28,667 nt of DNA, from positions 1-28,667 of the forward strand of contig JAAAJB010000459.1 in NCBI GenBank assembly GCA_016098155.1, in the 5' to 3' direction. This DNA comes from Actinomortierella ambigua. Its lineage: Eukaryota; Mortierellomycota; Mortierellomycetes; Mortierellales; Mortierellaceae. Positions 10,301 to 20,369 of the stretch are shown here, piece after piece; position 1 is the stretch's first letter, and each line of letters opens with the position of its first letter. A model generated the notes under the pieces. It ran no database searches. It was not told where the DNA came from and worked only from the letters and a program-made list of their open reading frames with translations. The translations under genes and the position numbers were made by a program.

Positions 10301-12528
10301 CTGCTGCCCCGCATCCATATCTCTTCCATCAAGGAGCAGTCGTCCCACCAGGAGGAATCACGGGAGCACCAAGCTCTGGTGTAGGAGGACTCGGCACCAG
10401 CGGTGCAGGAGGCGGAGTAGGCGGCGCTACCATCAAGTCCTCCAACTCTTCTTCCCGCTCTAACCGAGACAGTTCTGCAGGCAGCGAGTCTCAATATGGC
10501 GAACACCCGATGGCAGCCTTCATGACCACGTCCCCTGTCACCTCCCCCGGCGGTTTGCTAGACCACTTTTCCCCGCAGTACTACCTCCAGGGTGGCTACA
10601 ACAGCACGATCCGGCCCCAGTCAACGTCCGGCAGCTTCTTCAACTTTTCACTAGTTGGAGGAGGAGGAGGAGGAGGAGGAGGAGGAGGAAGTGGTAGTGG
10701 CAACAGTTATCATGGATATGCCACTGAATCGTCCTCGGGTGGCTCTGAGCAACAAGGACAGCATCAGCATCAGCTAGAGTACAGCTACCTCTCGTCACTC
10801 CGACGCGGAAGTGGAGGCGGTGAGCGATCGTCGACAGGGTCGACGTTTGACCCGACTTGGTTTCTCAAGGCCAGCGAGACCATCAAGGCTGTCGCCAGCC
10901 GTCGGAACAGTGCTCAGGTGCACTCTGTTGCTGGACCTCCAGTGACGACCGATGCTCCCCCGATGGAATCTGGCGATGAGGCGGCGGCGGCGGCTGCTGC
11001 TGGTGCGATGAGTGAGATGGGAGAGGAGGGTCACTCTCGCGAAAGCGGTGCATCAGCAGCGACAAATAGTCATAGTGGCGCAGGTGGTTCGAAACCCCCA
11101 CGTTGGTCCACCCTCGCCACGGCCCCCGCTGCTGCAACGACGACGACGACGGCTACCACGTCGACCAGCAATTCGGGTAGTGGTGGTCGAATGACGATCA
11201 CTACCACAACAACCACCACCACTACTGCAACATCTGCCTCCGCCCCGACCTCTGCAGTCATCGGAGGAGGAGGAGGAGGAGCGGCAGGAGCAGGCACCAG
11301 CAGTGGAGGTTCAACTTCAAACCCATCTTCTCCAACGTCGAGCAACGGCATGATGACCGGTGCCTGGGCGCGGCCGATGCACAAGGGTGGTGTGGATTGG
11401 GTGCGGGACGAAGACGTGGCGATCTGCATGGTCTGCGCGACGACCAAGTTTGGCGTCTTGGTTCGGAAGCACCATTGCCGTCTATGCGGACGTATCATCT
11501 GCTGGAGGTGTTGCCAAATGAAGGAGGCGCTCCAGCAGACGCCGTCCGGCGCTCTCGAGGCGAAGCTTATCCGTGTCTGCCTCGATTGCATCGATCAACA
11601 CCAACAATGGCTCCTGGCGAACGGCGCTGGCGCACAGCAGCCGCAGCCGCAGCAGCAACAACAACAACAACAACAACAGCAGCAGAGTGTATTTGGCAAG
11701 TTACTCTCCATGTCGTCGTCCTCCACCTCCTCAATACCATCCTCTTCCCCCACGACTGGCTATCTCCGTGGAAACGCGACCTCGTCTCCAGCAGGGTCTG
11801 GTCCCCCAACGGTGCCTCATCACGGCAACCCGCACCGTGCGTCGATGTACAAGATCAACGTGGAGTCGGTTAGTGAAGTCGACGGTGAGGACGAAGAGGA
11901 CGACGAAGACAACGACGAAGGTTGTGAAGAAGGGGATGATGACAATGATGCCGCCTCCATCGATAGCCATCACCATCGTAACCCACATCACCATCTCACC
12001 GACAATGATGATGAGGACGATGACCACGACGACGATGACGATGGCATCCTCTCCCACCTCCCTATCCACAATACCGCCCGCATCGCTGCCCGCCGTCGCC
12101 GTCAACTCGCCAAGCTGCACCCGCCTCGCCAGCGCCAGTCCATCTACAGCCTCACTACCGCGACTCGTGTCAGGTCCCGCGCCGCCGCCATGGAGGCTGC
12201 GGCCGCCGCGGCAGCAGCCCACATGGCGAACATGACAACGACCAACAAGACGGCCCTTCCTCCTCTTTCCGACAAGACGGCCACAACAACGACAGCTGCA
12301 GCTATGGATGATGATGCCGAGGCCGATCAAGATCCAGATAGCACCATCAGGGCCTCGAAGCTCCACAAAGGTACCAAGGCCCATGATCTCGAATCCATCA
12401 TGAAGCGATTGAGGATCCAAGATGCGCCGGTGGAAGAAATGGACGAAGAGGACAATGAAGAGGAAAAGACCATGGAAGAACTCCTTGCTGAGGAAGATGC
12501 CCGCTTCAAGTCGACTCTGGGGCTTTGA
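7303..12528 (+). CDS. Large PH plus FYVE zinc-finger protein, four exons
   Basis: Exons 7303-9327, 9505-9585, 9680-9938 and 10046-12528 give about 1615 aa. The FYVE domain (residues 1240-1303) is complete: WVRD, RKHHCR and RVC, with zinc pairs C1249/C1252, C1266/C1269, C1274/C1277 and C1300/C1303. FYVE domains bind PI3P on endosomes and vacuoles. A PH domain (about 660-830) is rebuilt only by splicing: end of exon 1, AHGRTLV in exon 2, VLYLFTDALV and VTRIIQVQ in exon 3, then YTLLFAQVSERDNFLHSLNEI in exon 4. It carries a charged insert of about 60 residues after the LFTDALV strand. There is no DH domain, so it is not a complete FGD-type RhoGEF. Residues 1-645 are Ser/Thr-rich and disordered. 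Later parts have poly-Gly (GGA repeat), poly-Gln, His clusters and a long acidic stretch. Donor 9939 (GTTAGC) is weak, but the frame and the PH fold support it. A membrane-trafficking adaptor is likely; the exact orthologue is unknown. Confidence 0.9.
10657..10689 (+). repeat. (GGA)n coding microsatellite
   Basis: An uninterrupted GGA repeat of about eleven units inside exon 4 encodes poly-Gly. Shorter GGA runs recur near 11265-11280 in the same exon. Confidence 0.9.
11648..11688 (+). repeat. CAG/CAA coding repeat (poly-Gln)
   Basis: Mixed CAG and CAA codons just downstream of the FYVE domain encode a run of about 13 Gln interrupted near its start by Pro. Mixed codons usually make such a repeat less prone to slippage than pure CAG. 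Confidence 0.85.
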
Positions 12529-12830
12529 TCTCGTCAGAAACCAAAAATCACACGACCCCTTTATCTTTTTTTGTTCTTTATCTCCGCAACGCATGCTTTT
12601 TTCGAAAACAAGATGATATTGTTTTTTTTTTAAAAAAAAAATTCAAGACCAGTGGGTTTACGGACCAAATGAAAAAGAATAAAAAAAAACAACTTTTTTG
12701 TGCGTGTGTGTGTTTGTTGCTGCTAGGCTGAGAAGGGGGATGGGGTACGAAGAAAGGAGAGAGAGAGAGAAGGAGAGGGAAAGAGGAAGGGCGGGTTATG
12801 GAGCTGAGATGTCTTGCGAGCGCTCCACCA
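12529..12830. other. Convergent 3' region, PH-FYVE / ARL8
   Basis: This 302-base interval between stop codons contains a perfect T10A10 inverted run (12622-12641), an AATAAA-containing A-rich stretch near 12678, a short GT repeat (about 12702-12712) and a GA-rich stretch (about 12751-12790). No gene is supported. It should hold both 3' UTRs. Confidence 0.65.
12622..12641. repeat. T10A10 perfect inverted run
   Basis: Ten T are followed directly by ten A, a self-complementary 20-base element with no loop, about 95 bases after the PH-FYVE stop. It could be read as an AT-rich end-processing signal from either strand. Confidence 0.8.
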
Positions 12831-15326
12831 TTATTTTCTCTTGCCCTTCTGGATCAACCACTGGAGGGTGATGTCAATGTTGACCTGGTTCTTGGCCGAG
12901 ATCGAGTAACACGAAACTTCACGGTTCGCAATTTGCTTCAGGTTCCTGGTGTGTGCGCGTGATTTGTTTTGAGCGTGGAAGTGAGAGGGGTTAGCGGGTT
13001 TGCCTTTGTAATCTTTGTCCGCCGATAAACCCTTCCAAATCAAAAATAAAACATACATCACTTCAATGATCTGATCGACTGTCAGCGCATTTGGTAAATC
13101 GTTCTTGTTGCCGAGGACCAGCACCGGAATGCTGGCCAACTGAGGTTTGTCCAACAGGTTGCGAAGCTCTGTCCTTGCGGCCTCCAGCTTGGCATGGTCT
13201 GCTGCATCAATCACAAATCTAAACGGATGAGAAAAATCATTTGAGCGCTTAGGAAGCATTCTTAAGAAATATTACAATCCTTAGTCCTCATATCCAATAA
13301 AGTGGGGGGGGGGAGGGATATTCGACTTTGCTTACACAATGGCATTGACTCCACGGCAATAGCGTTCCCACATGCTTCGGAAACGAGGCTGTCCACCAAT
13401 ATCCCACAGCTTCATCGTCACGCTACCCTTTGTCACTTTGCGCATGTTGAAGCCGACCGTAGGGATCATGTCTTCCGAGAATTGTCCTGACTAAGAGTTG
13501 CTCGCAAAAGGAAAAGAAATTGAGGTCTTTGGAGCATTAGCCACGGTCACTTTCAGCTCACCATTGTGCTCCTTGCAAGATTCAGAATGGCCGTTACTTT
13601 CTCGTGCCAGAAGCACGTCCAAAGAGATTTTCAGGGATGAAAGCAAACGTGAGGATGATCTCGACTTTGTCTACCCTGTCCCCAGCCAGTCTACAGTAGT
13701 ATGCAGAAAAGAAAACAGCAGCACAATCACGACACAATCCCCCCATATAACAAAAAATAGTCGGCTTGGTAAGGAAAAAGGAGGAAAAAGGTTGAGAAGG
13801 GGCATAGGAAATCGGGGGAGAGTCGAACTACCGTCCGGTATCAGAATAGGGGGGTAGAGATTGTGTTTTTGATGACCACAACAGCATCACGCGGCATTCC
13901 AAGAGTCATCGTGGACAAAGGACGAAGATAGAATAAGTGCCAACAATAGCGTTGACGTGGATATGTCTTCTTCTCTCTTTGTATACACACCATAGGTAGA
14001 CTGTCCCTGAACATTTCAATGGGTGGTTGTTTCAAGCGTCATCTGCCCTTCGTTATCCACAAGGAGAACCCATAAAAATGGAGCGAGGTCTGTCCACCAT
14101 GCTGTGCCGAGATTGAAGACCAGTGCTGTGTTTGTCCTGAGAATTAGGGTGCATGAGGAGACCATATCCATCGATGTTGCGAGCGCGTTCCTGGACATGA
14201 TGACGAAGCCTAAAGAGGGAAGTAAAAGGTTTGGTTTTGCCGAAAGGTCCGATTGACCCACAAGGCAAAAACTGAATGTCTTTCCAGCTCTTTGGTGGCT
14301 AGGTTGGTCTCCTCCGCCCTTTGCTGGAAAAAAATCTGCATGATGGCGACATCCCATCCCTTGTTCCGTGGGGGGGGGTATCCTGACGTTCCTGGCATGG
14401 AACAACTCCGGGTCCCTCTCTCGCTCCCTCTCGCCCCTGTCGTCTGAGTACTATCTTCCAATCATATGTCGGCCGACCATGCTCTCTCCTTCGACATCTG
14501 TGCATTGAGAAAAACACTTCTTCTCTCTAACAGGAGAGAGAAGAGAAAAGGTCATCTCAAAGCAACCAGAGCACGAAACAAATTGTGAACAAAGAAAACC
14601 ACACCACCTCGTCTCCTTTCCGCCCTTTTTGCTTCCACGGCTACGTCCCTGACCACGCCCCAAGCCTTCCTCAAGGAGACCCATTCCGACAAAAGGGTAG
14701 GGATGGACCTACTCTACCCGCAATGCGGGTACCCACGAAAACAAAATCCTTGTTGCGTAATCATGGAAACGGGTTGGAACGATATCGAAAAAAAAAACTT
14801 ACAGCAATGACATTCACGAGAGTAGTCTTGCCACTGTTCTGGAGGCCGACCAGGGTCAGCTCCATCTCGGTCTGTTGGCCGTCGTTGTCGTGGTTATGGT
14901 TGTGGTTGTGGTTGTTGTAGACGAAGTAGTTGTGTTATTGACAAGTCCATGAAAGCCATGTGAATGAATTGTTAGAACGTGTTAGTTCCATGCTCTTTCT
15001 TCCGTAACTTCTCTCCTTTGCTATAACCCCCTCCCGTCTTCTCTCTCACTCTCTCTTGTCTTTTTCTCTCTCCCTTCATCCCCTCTTTCCTACAGGTAAG
15101 AGCAAGACAGGGCAACGCAGTGCGTGAAGAGAAAGGTTGCTGTGGGCTGGGAACTTTTGGTTGTTATTTTTTTTTTTTTTTTACTTCCAAAAGCGAGCCC
15201 ATTCTGAGAGACGAGGCGGAGTGGGAGGGGTGGACAATGCAGCCATGGAGTCAAGACGTGAGGAGCACTTGCCTTGAAGAACAAGCTCAGCAGCCAGTTG
15301 TAAATAGTCTGGAAAAGGGACGCCAT
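12831..15326 (-). CDS. ARL8: ARL8, Arf-like small GTPase, five exons
   Basis: Arf-family GTPase that, in animals, sits on lysosomes and recruits motor and tethering factors; a vacuole/lysosome role is expected here. Exons on the minus strand are 15326-15273, 14871-14803, 13490-13336, 13218-13057 and 12945-12831, giving 184 aa (human ARL8 is 186). The N-terminus [18 protein letters not shown] is the amphipathic membrane helix. P-loop GLQNSGKTT (27-35), switch I Thr 52, DIGGQ (71-75), NKND (130-133) and CYSISAK follow. The hallmark ARL8 tail [11 protein letters not shown] is present. Exon 1 to 2 uses a GC donor (AAG/GCAAGT). At exon 3 I chose the first AG (CTCTTAG) because it yields SGQF in frame; a second AG four bases on would shift the frame. 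Intron 3 is 1312 bases, far longer than its neighbours. Stop TAA at 12833-12831. Confidence 0.97.
13491..14802 (-). other. ARL8 intron 3, 1312 bases
   Basis: The donor GTAAGT follows NVIA and the acceptor is CTCTTAG before SGQF. I looked for a nested gene or small RNA on both strands and found only short unrelated open frames, plus a hairpin at 14519-14544 (arms about 10 bp, loop AACAGG). Confidence 0.85.
14872..15272 (-). other. ARL8 intron 1, GC-AG type with CAA/ACC-rich 3' end
   Basis: The donor is GCAAGT after AAG, the standard context for GC-AG introns. The acceptor GGCCAACAG is preceded not by a pyrimidine tract but by a CAA/ACC-rich repeat (minus strand of about 14880-14935). The middle is pyrimidine-rich on the minus strand and holds a T16 run on the plus strand near 15167-15182. 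Confidence 0.85.
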
Positions 15327-16097
15327 TGTGCTGGCTTGGAAAAAGTGACGGGAGGGAAGAGGTCAAGTGGGAATGGTGAGAGAGTTCAGTTGTCCTCGCG
15401 AGAGTTCTCACGGATAGACGACTGGGCAGAGCGAAGAAGAGAAGGAAGGAGCACGAAGGAAGGGTAGGGTTTGTCTATCGCGTGCAACAGTTGGGAAGAG
15501 AGGGAGCTGGAATGCTGGACGATGAAATGAATGAAGATGGAGTGATGAAGAAGTGGAAGGGTGAGTAGGCTAAAAAGCCTCTCTACCCCCCTTTTCACTC
15601 CCCCCCCCCTTTTTTTTTTCTTTGTCTTCTTCTTGTTGTCGAGGTACGATGCTGCTGCTGCTGCTTGTGCTAGCTGGATTTGGAGGAGGCCAGTGTGCAC
15701 AAAATAATGTTCAGCCCAGCATCCCAGCAAAGTGCAAAGACACTGTTGGACTGGGCTCTGATGTCTGGTACGGAGCAAAGTGTAGATAACGTACGCAGCT
15801 TCATCATCCACCTGTCAAACGCGATTTGTTCCTTTGGTCCGAAACCGGGACCCAAACGCTTCATTATCTGGCTGGTTATTAGAGAGGTAGGCTTAGATAG
15901 ACATACAAAGAATATGTGAAGAATAAAAGAAAAGGATTTGCGTGAGGTGCGATTCGGGGAAGGGAGAGGGGAAAAGGCAGGCGCAAGAGAAAGGGAAAAG
16001 GAAAACGGAAAGGAAGAAACTGCGAGGAGCTATCTTGAGTTGGCCTTCCAACCCATGATTCATTTTGGAAATGTCAATCCCAACAGACACGACACGA
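15327..16097. promoter_or_regulatory. Region between septin 3' end and ARL8 start
   Basis: These 771 bases should hold the septin 3' UTR and the ARL8 promoter (both genes minus strand). The part near ARL8 is pyrimidine-rich on the ARL8 coding strand (about 15330-15600), with a C10T10 run on the plus strand at 15601-15620. A short CTG repeat lies at about 15651-15664. I see no convincing gene; short open frames here lack family features. Confidence 0.5.
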
Positions 16098-18965
16098 CTA
16101 TTTGGCCTTGAACAGCTTGCCCGATGATTTAGAGATTGTGCCACTTCGAGACAAGGCAACCAGCTCGTCAACTTCACGCTGTTCGGCCGCGATGCGAGCG
16201 CGCATCTGCTCCAGCTCGGCGACCATCTCGGCCTTTGTCCTGTTCAGCTTATCCTCGCGATCGCGCAGGGCTGCCTCCTTCTCCTTGACCTTCTGCACAA
16301 ACTGCAGGCGGATCTCATCCTCGCGACGGTCCATATCTTGCTTGTTGACCTGCTTGGTGCCCTCAATCTTGGTCTCATAGACCTCGTCGCACTCAAAGAT
16401 CGACTCGGGCCGGCCCATGCGTCGCAGTGTCAGTGCACGGTGCTTGTGGTAGTGAACGGTGTGCGTACTCTCAATCAAATCGTGTAGACACGCCGACATG
16501 ATTAACTCCCGCAGATACACAAAGTCCGAATGCTCCGTATTCTCCACCTCGACCACTCCCCACCGATATGCTCGGCAACGGACGCGTCGGTTGCCAATCA
16601 TGGCCGTACTATCACTACCGATCACGGAAAAGGGCATATGATTCTAGATTTTTAATCAACGCGTCATAAAAAAAAAGGTGAAAAATAAAAAAAGAAGAAA
16701 GGGTCAACATGATAGATACACAAGGGTTGGTTTACATATGAACACGAAATGCAGAGAGAGAAAGAGAGAGAGGATTCGATATTGTCCTATCCCTATGCTG
16801 AATGCACTTACGATGAGTTCCGATGGGCACTCGGTGTCATCGGCAAAGGCCGTAGGGAAGATCCTGATGTTGTGATACTCCATGTCGCGGAGGATAATCT
16901 GCTTAAAGGCCACCTTCTCCTCGGTAGTCATGGTATCTGCCTTTGCAATGATAGGAATCACATTGACTTTCTGCGAGAGCACTTGCAGAGCCTTCACGTC
17001 TAGCTCCTTCAGCCCATGCCCGTTAGGCGCGATGAAGTAGAGCACAACGTGGATGCGCGTGTCAGGAATTGCTGTACGGAATCCTGGATGACGCTCCGCC
17101 TGCATGTATCGCTCATATTGCTGATCAATATACTCGACAATGGGCGTTAAGCTAAACGCGATAGATATGAGAACAACAATAATTTGTGAGTATGATCAAA
17201 TTCTGTGTGCAAAGTGCCACGAACACAGCAAGAATAGACACGCTCGTGAATGTATCATTGTTTGCTGGAAATCCTGTTCTTGAAAGGATGAACCTCGCCT
17301 CCCCCTTCCCCTCTTGCCCTCAGTCTCTTCATCCTCCTCCTCCTGTCTTTCTCTTTGCTACACAAGCAAGTGCTCTCAACTGTTTTGGTCCATAACAAAA
17401 ATATGGTGATGGCGCGAGAGCACTGGTGGTGTACATCTTTGATGGTCCCAGAGCAAAATAAAATTCCTAGATGATTTGGGTCTCAGCCCATGTTGTATTG
17501 CCGGTGTTATGTTTTCTGTTAAATGGTGCTAGAGCGCCTATCCTGCCTCCATGGTGTGCCGAACCTCCTTTGGATTCCGCCTTTTTCTTCTGCGACGCGT
17601 GCAAGTGTCGTGCACAATGGCAGAGGCAAAATGATTCTCTTGTGCCCGCACTGTATATTCGGAAGAGAAAACGAAGGGGAAAATAAGAAGATGCCAACAG
17701 GCTCTGTACAGAAACAGCTTGTGGGACTTACTTGTGCTCTCGGTTCAGCTCATCTCCAAAGCCAGGAGTGTCGACAACACACAGGTTGAGGGAAACACCA
17801 TCCTCGCCCAGTTCTGATGGGTGGGTGGGTGGGGGGAGGACAGGAACACCAGAAAGACGTTGACGTTCAAGGAGCCAAGTCGACGGATAGAATTGAAAAA
17901 AAGGAAAAAGAAGGAGCACACAAAAGGATTAGAGGGGAGAACACAAAGGCAAGGAGAACCAAATCTCATCCCATCAAGATTAGTCTTTTTTCCTCTCGAC
18001 CTCCTTCTTTCCTCGTCAGGTACGAAAGGGAAAGGTTCGTCTTGCACGCTTTCTTTCCTGTTCTTGGTGAGGGAGCCGAACCTTTTCTGACTTTTCTTTT
18101 CACTAACTTAACCGATCAAAATAAAACAGCGTGCATCTAACCATGCACACACAAAGTAAAACATACCGTAGTACTTCGGCGAGATAACCACTGTTTGAGT
18201 TGACTGAGGGTTTCTGGGTAAAATCTCTTCGGTCAAATCAGTGTTGAAGAGAGTGTTCATAAACGTGGTCTTGCCGAGGCCACTCTCGCCTAATAATGCG
18301 AAAATAAGGGGGGGGGAACACACGAACACGTTAAACTTCGTGCTACAACGTACAAGAGGGAATGAAGGCCTTCAACATCATCCGGTGGCGGTTCGGACAG
18401 ACACCTTACCAACAACCATGAGATTCAGACCAAAGGTTTTGCGCTTCACTTTGAGGAGCTGCTGACCAGGCAAGGCCTCCAGCCCAAGGGGCGCTGTCAG
18501 GTCCAATGGCCTCGAGGCAGCATGCTTCCAGGGACCAGGGTCCGGGAACTGGCCGCTGAAAGAGGAGTGGGTAGACGAGGATAAGGGAGAGAGAGTTTTT
18601 TTTGGAAACGAAAGTTAATGATCCATCTCCTACTGCGTCTGCATGCACGGGATGGATATAGTGTCGAGAGGCATTGCCATAGAGAAGAGCACGTTTAGGG
18701 GGGGGCGGGGGAAGGTGGAAGCCAGGAGATAGGGAGGAACGGGAAGAATACGATGGATGGGGGACAGGGTACGTCGCTCTTCTCACTTCTTACTTGTGTT
18801 GGTGTGCGAATTCCTAGGTTTCATGGATGGCGTAGAAGCAAAATGGGAATCAGGTCAGCCAATGGACATTTACTGTTCAAGTCTGCCCCATCGAGCCATT
18901 CCAATGCCAAAGACGGGTGGAAGGACCCAGTAGGTCTCTTTGCTGGGACTCGGACTGCCAGGCAT
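16098..18965 (-). CDS. Septin with C-terminal coiled coil, six exons (first exon provisional)
   Basis: Filament-forming GTP-binding protein of the septin ring/cortex. Minus-strand exons are 18965-18874 (provisional), 18555-18410, 18289-18167, 17813-17732, 17151-16812 and 16643-16098, total 442 aa. Seen: polybasic KVKRK (66-70) before the core, P-loop GESGLGKTT (80-88), VVDTPGFGD (G3, 133-141), AKAD (G4, 217-220), and the septin-unique element around YRWGVVEVEN...DFVYLREL. A heptad-like charged coiled coil follows at about 366-426. All internal introns join in phase with conserved septin sequence. Exon 1 was chosen because ATG 18965 gives a phase-2 end at ACA/GTAAAT that matches exon 2; the donor is weak and the 30 residues are not recognisable, so the true start could lie elsewhere in 18600-19400. 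The subgroup (Cdc3, Cdc11 or other) is undecided by eye. It is in tandem with ARL8. Confidence 0.93.
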
Positions 18966-19020
18966 GGGTGAAACTCACAAGAGGCATAGGGTCGAGAGGA
19001 CAAGTATAATTCTATCAATA

Positions 19021-19305
19021 ACAGAGGAGGAGAAGGAGGAGGAGGAGGGGGAGGGAACGGAATGGAGCAGGCAATTCTCCACAGGATGCTGCACAGAGAA
19101 ATGAAAGAGAGGGTAGGGAGGAGGTGAAGAAGAGAGGGAGAGAGAGGGAGGGAAAGAGTGCGTTGAGAAAGAGAGAGAGAGAGAAGAGAGAGAAGAGAGA
19201 CAGAGAGAGAGAAGTGGAGAGCACAACAGTGACAAGCAACACCAAGCAGCAGCAGCAGCAGCAACAGCAATTGAGCAAAGTAGAGTAGAGAGAGAGAGAG
19301 AGAGG
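19021..19305. repeat. Purine-rich microsatellite block (GGA, GA, CAG)
   Basis: There are successive GGA repeats (about 19023-19052), irregular GA/GGA tracts (about 19105-19215), a CAG run (about 19244-19262) and a GA repeat (about 19287-19303). On the septin coding strand this is a pyrimidine-rich promoter-like stretch. Confidence 0.8.
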
Positions 19306-20147
19306 TTGGAAGCAAAGGGCTCACTGACCGGTTGGGTGCTACCATAACCCCCTCTGCTGCCCCCATTCCACGTACGTGAACATGCGTCTATTCCTCCTCC
19401 TCCCTCTCCTCCTCGTGTACGTGGTGGTGGCATAGAAACGAGACTCTGCTCTGCCCTGCCTGCCCTGCCCTGCACTTGCCATTGCTCGCGTTCCTCAAGC
19501 GAGTCACCTGAGAAGCAGAGCTGCCTCCCCTCTCTCTCCGTCAATGGATGCAGCAACTACTGCGTATACTGGACTACCTACACTCCACACAGGCCTCCTC
19601 TTCCCCCTTCCCCCCCCCCGTCCCTGCCCTGCTATCTCTCACCCCTCCACCACCCAGACCCACCAGGATAGAGCTCGTCGGCCATCCATGGTTGTGGTTA
19701 TCCCTCTCGTTTTCCCTTCCCCCCCCCTCCTCCCCGCGCGACCACTACCACTGCCCATCTCCCCTACCATCCTACCCCGTTTTTGATGTGGACTGCGGCT
19801 GCTGTCTCTGCTCCCCAACCATCCGATACAGAAACAAAGGCAGCTCTGGGCCCTCCTTTCACGGCAGCCCCCTTGACGACCAAGTCGTTGAGAGCGACGA
19901 AAACATTGCATATTCCTTTTTAACATAACACGGGAGAAGAATGGGTGCTGGAGACAGAGAAGAGAAAGAGACACAGGCATTCGGGTACTGCGTAGTGCGT
20001 CGCATCCTATTTGTCACATCCCATTCGTCACTGGCTCGACTCGGCTTGTTATTGTTATTCTTTAATTGGCATCCCAACAAGCTGGATACTTGATGAACCT
20101 GACCATTTATCTGCCTGGTGCTTGACTTTGGTCCTATGACCTTCAAC

Positions 20148-20345
20148 TATTTAAACACGCTTCTTTGTCCCATTCCCTCCTCCCTTCTTATTTCTCTTTT
20201 TCTTTCTTCCTTCCTTTCTTCTTTTTGCTTCCTGCCCACTTCCACCCGTACCTAAAGCTTTTACACAACACTTTCTTCCCTTCCACTACCTTCTTTTCAT
20301 TCCCACCGCCCCATCCACACCCACCCACCCACCCACTCCACTTCC
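20148..20345 (+). promoter_or_regulatory. Likely URC1 core promoter: TATTTAAA plus CT tract
   Basis: TATTTAAA at 20148-20155 is followed by about 185 bases made largely of C and T, including a CCCA repeat near 20322-20335. The ATG at 20370 lies 25 bases beyond. The closer TATAAAT (20357-20363) is too near the start codon to be the TATA box. Confidence 0.4.
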
Positions 20346-20369
20346 ACTGCCCTGCCTATAAATTCAAGT

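Larger units (their letters stand above)
18966..20369. promoter_or_regulatory. Divergent intergenic region, septin / URC1
   Basis: This 1404-base region between divergent starts has three parts. The septin-proximal part is purine-rich on the plus strand with GA, GGA and CAG microsatellites (19021-19305). The middle (about 19380-19790) has C-rich runs such as C10 near 19610. The URC1-proximal part has a TATTTAAA box (20148-20155) followed by a pyrimidine tract up to the start. Open frames here are low-complexity translations of repeats and I reject them. Confidence 0.5.

Noticed and set aside
11731..12594. 287-codon open frame antisense to the PH-FYVE gene
   Set aside because: It is the mirror of the acidic and His-rich low-complexity coding sequence (Val/Ile repeats) and has no domain.
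13801..13870. tRNA-like stretch on the minus strand in ARL8 intron 3 (TTCGACT loop-like sequence)
   Set aside because: The stems flanking the supposed T-loop do not pair and no acceptor stem or anticodon arm could be built.
13835..13915. Possible C/D snoRNA in ARL8 intron 3 (CGATGAC and CTGA-like boxes on the minus strand)
   Set aside because: The C box deviates from RUGAUGA, there is no terminal stem, and no guide match can be judged by eye.
14016..14461. Several 60-130 codon frames inside ARL8 intron 3
   Set aside because: They overlap each other on both strands, have no recognisable domain and lie wholly inside a well-supported intron.
15680..15919. 79-codon plus-strand frame between ARL8 and the septin
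   Set aside because: No family resemblance and no splice or promoter context; length is within chance for this region.
18975..19556. 193-codon minus-strand frame in the septin/URC1 region
   Set aside because: A translation of GA/GGA microsatellites into Ser/Leu repeats; it does not match the septin phase.
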